Shown here: piece by piece, positions 60,889-64,000 of the stretch
How positions within the stretch are numbered: the stretch's first letter is position 1
Layout of the letters: every line of letters starts with the position of its first letter
DNA from: Chryseobacterium sp. JUb7
GTDB taxonomy: Bacteria > Bacteroidota > Bacteroidia > Flavobacteriales > Weeksellaceae
Direction: 5' to 3'
DNA length: 64,000 bases
Assembly: GCF_024806495.1 (NCBI RefSeq)
Contig: NZ_JANUFF010000002.1
Location: forward strand, 639,336 to 703,335
Notes under the pieces: generated by a model
Seen by the model: the letters and a program-made list of their open reading frames with translations, nothing else
Told to the model about the DNA's origin: nothing
Databases searched by the model: none
Position numbers and translations under genes: made by a program

Positions 60889-61534
60889 TATCCTGTATTT
60901 TATTTATTTTTAATTCTCTCCAGAAAATATCTTTATATATTCCGAATTCTGCGATCAGCAATTGATAGATATAAGGTATTTCTGCCAACTGATAGGCTTT
61001 TTTTTCTACAATCCTTTCGAGATATAATTTCCGGTAGGTTTTATCTTTTAATTCTTCTTCCCAATTGATATTCTTCAGATCCAGATCAACTCCAATCCCT
61101 GAATAATGAAACTGCTTTAAGATATTTTCCAATATCATTATCAAAGGATCCTGCGAATCCGCAATTTGTAAGACAGAGATAATCTGAGGCAAAAATCTTA
61201 ACGAAAGATCAGCAGATAATAGGGAAGAAACATCTCTTTTCCCTTTAAATGCCGGAACCAGTTTATTTAAATCTTTTGCCGTATTTCCTCTGATTAAATG
61301 CAATTGTGCACTATGATATAATACTTTCGCTGCCCAGACCGCCGTTTCGGTATCACAATTAATCCGATCAGAGAAAAATTCAAGTTTTTCTTTCTGAAAT
61401 TCGGATTCAAAATATGCTGCTGCATCCAGTTCTTCCTTTCGGGAAATCTCCTGAATTTCTGAAAATACAGTCATGCACTCCTCCTTCCGAAGCAGAAATA
61501 AAGTATCTAAAAATGGGGATTCGGTTTGCATCAT
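60866..61534 (-). CDS. first gene of the MoxR operon, hypothetical
   Basis: 222 residues, helical and acidic, no signal peptide. ETAVWAAKVLYHSAQLHLIR and DLSLRFLPQIISVLQIADSQ are the most ordered parts. No family recognised. It heads the overlapping gene set. Confidence 0.6.
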   Translation of the reverse strand: MMQTESPFLDTLFLLRKEECMTVFSEIQEISRKEELDAAAYFESEFQKEKLEFFSDRINCDTETAVWAAKVLYHSAQLHLIRGNTAKDLNKLVPAFKGKRDVSSLLSADLSLRFLPQIISVLQIADSQDPLIMILENILKQFHYSGIGVDLDLKNINWEEELKDKTYRKLYLERIVEKKAYQLAEIPYIYQLLIAEFGIYKDIFWRELKINKIQDNEPGNSI

Positions 61535-61667
61535 ATAACAAAAATAAAATTATTTCTCAGAGAATAAAATTTTTAATTAAATGATTAAGAATTAAATAAT
61601 ATTTTGTTTCATTTATTGCATAAAAAAATGATCATTTTAAAAATTACCCGGTTATTATTAATTTAAA

Positions 61668-61702
61668 TGTATCGGCTCAGATCTTTGATCTGAGCCGATA
61701 CA
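61668..61702. terminator. hairpin terminator
   Basis: 16-bp perfect stem, core TATCGGCTCAGATC, loop TTT, between the acyltransferase and MoxR operons. Confidence 0.75.
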
Positions 61703-61761
61703 AACAGCAAATTTTTTTTTGCTTTTTGAGAATTAAAATAAACTATTTTTGAAGACCTCAC

Positions 61762-62901
61762 TTACTTTGAAATCAATTTCTTATTCAGCCATTTTCTCAC
61801 CGGAATATCATAAAATCTCATGAAGCAATATGCAGAAATTATCGAAATACCTACCGTCATCAATCCGAAAATCCATGACTGAGGCTCTTCCAAAGTATGT
61901 TTTCCGTTGACAACCCAAGCCATATAAACGTAGACCAGCGGAAAGTGAGTAATATAAATCGGATAAGAGATATCACCTAAAAACTTACAGAACTGATTTG
62001 CCTTTTCGCCCCCTACTTTACCTCCGGCTCCCAATAAAATAACAATCGGAAACATGATCATTAATGTAAAACATTCATAAAAAGCATTCTGCCAATGATT
62101 TGCGTTTCCTCCTAAACGCGGAAATGCAAACAGGATTATTAATAAAATACTTGTTGTAAAAAAAGCATTTTTTGTGAATTTTAATGTAACCGTTCTTGCT
62201 AAAAAAATTCCCATTAAAAAAGGAAAGGCTAATCTTGTAAAGCCTATTTTCAGTTGCGTTGCATCATCTACAGACCAACCCCCGATGATATCCCCATTTG
62301 GATTTGTAAAAGCAAAATAAATCGTAAATCCTGCTGAAATCAAGACTAAAATTCCCAATACAATTTTAGAAACTTTTCTTAAAACCAAAGCATAAACAAT
62401 ATTGGCGATATATTCAAAAAACAGTGACCATGCAGGTCCGTTTAATGGATGCATTTCATTCCAGCCTCTGATGTCAAGGCTTTTTCCTACCGGAATCACC
62501 GTCATTCCGATAAACATAACCAATAATACCTTCCAGACCGGCGTTGTGGAAATACCGCCCCAACCCAAACCTTCAGACTGCTGAAAATAAAAAAGAACTG
62601 CGCCCACCAAAGAGCCTATAATAATCATCGGCTGCAGCCTCACCAAACGGCGGATGAAAAAATCTTTCAATGACATTTTTTCCCATCGGTTATCATATGC
62701 ATAACTGATAACATAGCCCGAAAGCATAAAGAAAAAATCGACAGCCAAATAACCGTGATTGATAATCTGTTTGGTGTGATCTCCATTTGAAAATGTTTCA
62801 AAAACATGAAAAAACACTACCATAATGGCGGCAACACCACGCAGCCCATCAAGAATTTCGTAATGTGGTTTTGATTGAGAAATATTTACAGTTGAATTCA
62901 T
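61762..62901 (-). CDS. acyltransferase family membrane protein
   Basis: 379 residues, about ten membrane spans. Motifs of the acyltransferase-3 family: LDGLRGVAAIMVVFFHVFE near the N-terminus with the conserved His, then FFMLSGYVISYAY and RRLVRLQPMIIIG. These transfer acyl groups to sugars or peptidoglycan at the membrane. Divergent from the AraC regulator. Confidence 0.88.
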   Translation of the reverse strand: MNSTVNISQSKPHYEILDGLRGVAAIMVVFFHVFETFSNGDHTKQIINHGYLAVDFFFMLSGYVISYAYDNRWEKMSLKDFFIRRLVRLQPMIIIGSLVGAVLFYFQQSEGLGWGGISTTPVWKVLLVMFIGMTVIPVGKSLDIRGWNEMHPLNGPAWSLFFEYIANIVYALVLRKVSKIVLGILVLISAGFTIYFAFTNPNGDIIGGWSVDDATQLKIGFTRLAFPFLMGIFLARTVTLKFTKNAFFTTSILLIILFAFPRLGGNANHWQNAFYECFTLMIMFPIVILLGAGGKVGGEKANQFCKFLGDISYPIYITHFPLVYVYMAWVVNGKHTLEEPQSWIFGLMTVGISIISAYCFMRFYDIPVRKWLNKKLISK

Positions 62902-63011
62902 ATATTGACTAAAAGTTTAGTGCAAAAATAGAAGCTATTGTCTCAAAAAGATTGTTGTATATTTTTTTATTATTGTCTTATATTTACATTATCCTGATTG
63001 TAATTCTTTAA

Positions 63012-63896
63012 ATGAAGCAAAATTTAAAATATTATCCAAAAGCAAGAACCAAAACTTTCCATTTCGATCACGTTCATATTCAATGGAATCAGCAGGTCCC
63101 GCTCCATCAGCAGGAAACCTGGGAGTTGTCTTATATTATCACCGGAAGTGGTGCCAGAATCATTGGAGATGTTGTAGAAAATTTCTCAAAAGGTGAGGTT
63201 ATTCTGATTCCCCCGAATATTCCGCATTGCTGGTCTTTTGATGAGTCTGTACATGACAGTGAGGGTAAGATTGAGAATATTACTATTGTTTTCGAAAATG
63301 CTTTTTTAGAAAGTTGTAAAAATCTTTTTCCAGAACTTTTTCCAGCCATTTCTGAACTTCAGACGAATGAAAATGCAATTTCTTTTAAAAATGAATTATT
63401 AGGACGAATACAGGTTTTAATGACTTCCATGATTCACCAAAATGGTATTGAAAGGCTTTCTTCATTTATTAAATTATTGGAGGTAATTTCTTACTGTAAA
63501 GAAATGCTGGTTGTCGGAAGACCTGTGACTGAAAATAAAAAAGAAAAAAAATTACAGGAAGTATACCTTTTTATTTTAAGTAATTTTCAGCGAAATATTA
63601 GTCTGGAAGAGATTTCAAAGTCGGCCGGAATGCAGAAATCTTCATTTTGCGTTTTCTTTAAAAAAATGACGGGTAAATCATTCTTCACCTACCTGACAGA
63701 ATTCAGAATTGAGTCTTCATGTCAGATGTTATCAAAAACTAAATTATCTGTTGCAGAGATCTGTATTGCTTCGGGATTTAGCGATATTCCTTATTATAAC
63801 AGGGTTTTTAAGAGGGTTAAAAATATGACGCCGACTCAATTCAGAAAGAAATCTTCTGAAAAGGTCTTTCCTAGCCCTGATCGAGCGATTGTTTGA
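63012..63896 (+). CDS. AraC family transcriptional regulator
   Basis: 294 residues. N-terminal cupin sensor (WELSYIITGSGARIIGDVVE, EVILIPPNIPHCW) and C-terminal double HTH (ISLEEISKSAGMQKSSFCVF, LSVAEICIASGFSDIPYYNR, VFKRVKNMTPTQFRK). Sugar-type AraC regulators have this order. Target unknown; the divergent acyltransferase is a candidate. Confidence 0.9.
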   Translation: MKQNLKYYPKARTKTFHFDHVHIQWNQQVPLHQQETWELSYIITGSGARIIGDVVENFSKGEVILIPPNIPHCWSFDESVHDSEGKIENITIVFENAFLESCKNLFPELFPAISELQTNENAISFKNELLGRIQVLMTSMIHQNGIERLSSFIKLLEVISYCKEMLVVGRPVTENKKEKKLQEVYLFILSNFQRNISLEEISKSAGMQKSSFCVFFKKMTGKSFFTYLTEFRIESSCQMLSKTKLSVAEICIASGFSDIPYYNRVFKRVKNMTPTQFRKKSSEKVFPSPDRAIV

Positions 63897-63916
63897 GCTC
63901 ATTTTCTATATATTTC

Positions 63917-63981
63917 GGGGCGGGGGGGGGGGGGGGGGGGCCCCCCCCCCAAGAATTAAAAAAATAGAGTGGGGGGGGCTG
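63917..63981. other. low-quality homopolymer contig end
   Basis: G-runs and a C-run in an otherwise AT-rich genome, followed by A-runs. The pattern is that of a sequencing or assembly artefact. Confidence 0.85.
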
Positions 63982-64000
63982 ATGATAAAATAAAAAAAAA

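Noticed and set aside
63917..63981. G-quadruplex regulatory element
   Set aside because: Position at the contig end and mixed homopolymers point to an artefact.

Overview
The window looks like chromosomal DNA of a Chryseobacterium-like member of the Flavobacteriia (Bacteroidota). The DNA is AT-rich, starts are preceded by A-rich leaders rather than strong Shine-Dalgarno sites, promoters resemble TTTG-N18/21-TAnnTTTG, and many products are family types typical of this clade (DUF1684, WG repeats, TPR-HTH regulators, MoxR-vWA systems). The last ~85 bases are homopolymer runs, so the right edge is probably a poor contig end.

Region by region. 1-14 kb is ordinary metabolism: a truncated SDR, GNAT, DUF1684, a GMC oxidoreductase, mqo, gpsA, an M23 peptidase with an unusual insert, an Rrf2-controlled NmrA-like/MBL cluster, FKBP and a catalase-like protein. 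13.6-19.7 kb is a Ter stress cluster (TerC, two TerD, TelA, a phosphoribosyltransferase, a HAD protein). 19.9-22.4 kb carries an EF-G paralogue behind a 28-codon leader ORF and a terminator that can refold, i.e. an attenuator. 24.9-32.5 kb holds three membrane-anchored TPR-HTH regulator paralogues. Between them lie micro-ORFs and hairpins whose loops show GCCCC, while two of the regulators have a GGGGC-loop hairpin right at the start codon.

32.5-52.2 kb is the most unusual part: an RNA-centred island, nearly all on the minus strand. It has a Ro60/TROVE protein, an SPFH protein, and a run of RNA genes: an Rnl2-type RNA ligase, an RLIG1-like small RNA ligase, a cyclic-phosphate processing receiver domain, an R2K ATP-grasp protein, a YkuK RNase H-fold protein, an RNase Z-like MBL protein, two ERI1-like exonucleases, a metallophosphoesterase and a nucleoside hydrolase. 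Around them are arrays of tRNA-like RNAs. Many of these read T-arm, then an acceptor stem closed by a loop, then D-arm, which is the circular permutation known from YrlA-type bacterial Y RNAs. A 10-copy short repeat with Y-RNA-like sequence punctuates the main array, one unit contains a 23S rRNA-like segment, and the Ro60 promoter and one array share the same palindrome (ACGCAA-N5-TTGCGT). Fifteen tRNA or tRNA-like genes follow, several with odd architecture, interleaved with five copies of another stem-loop.

53-61.5 kb is an overlapping operon that looks like a MoxR-vWA-beta-propeller ternary (conflict) system, followed by an acyltransferase and an AraC regulator. My reading is that the central island is a Ro60/Y-RNA/RNA-ligase repair system with an expanded set of tRNA mimics. 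The protein identities are strong; the RNA roles are inferred from sequence and need expression data.
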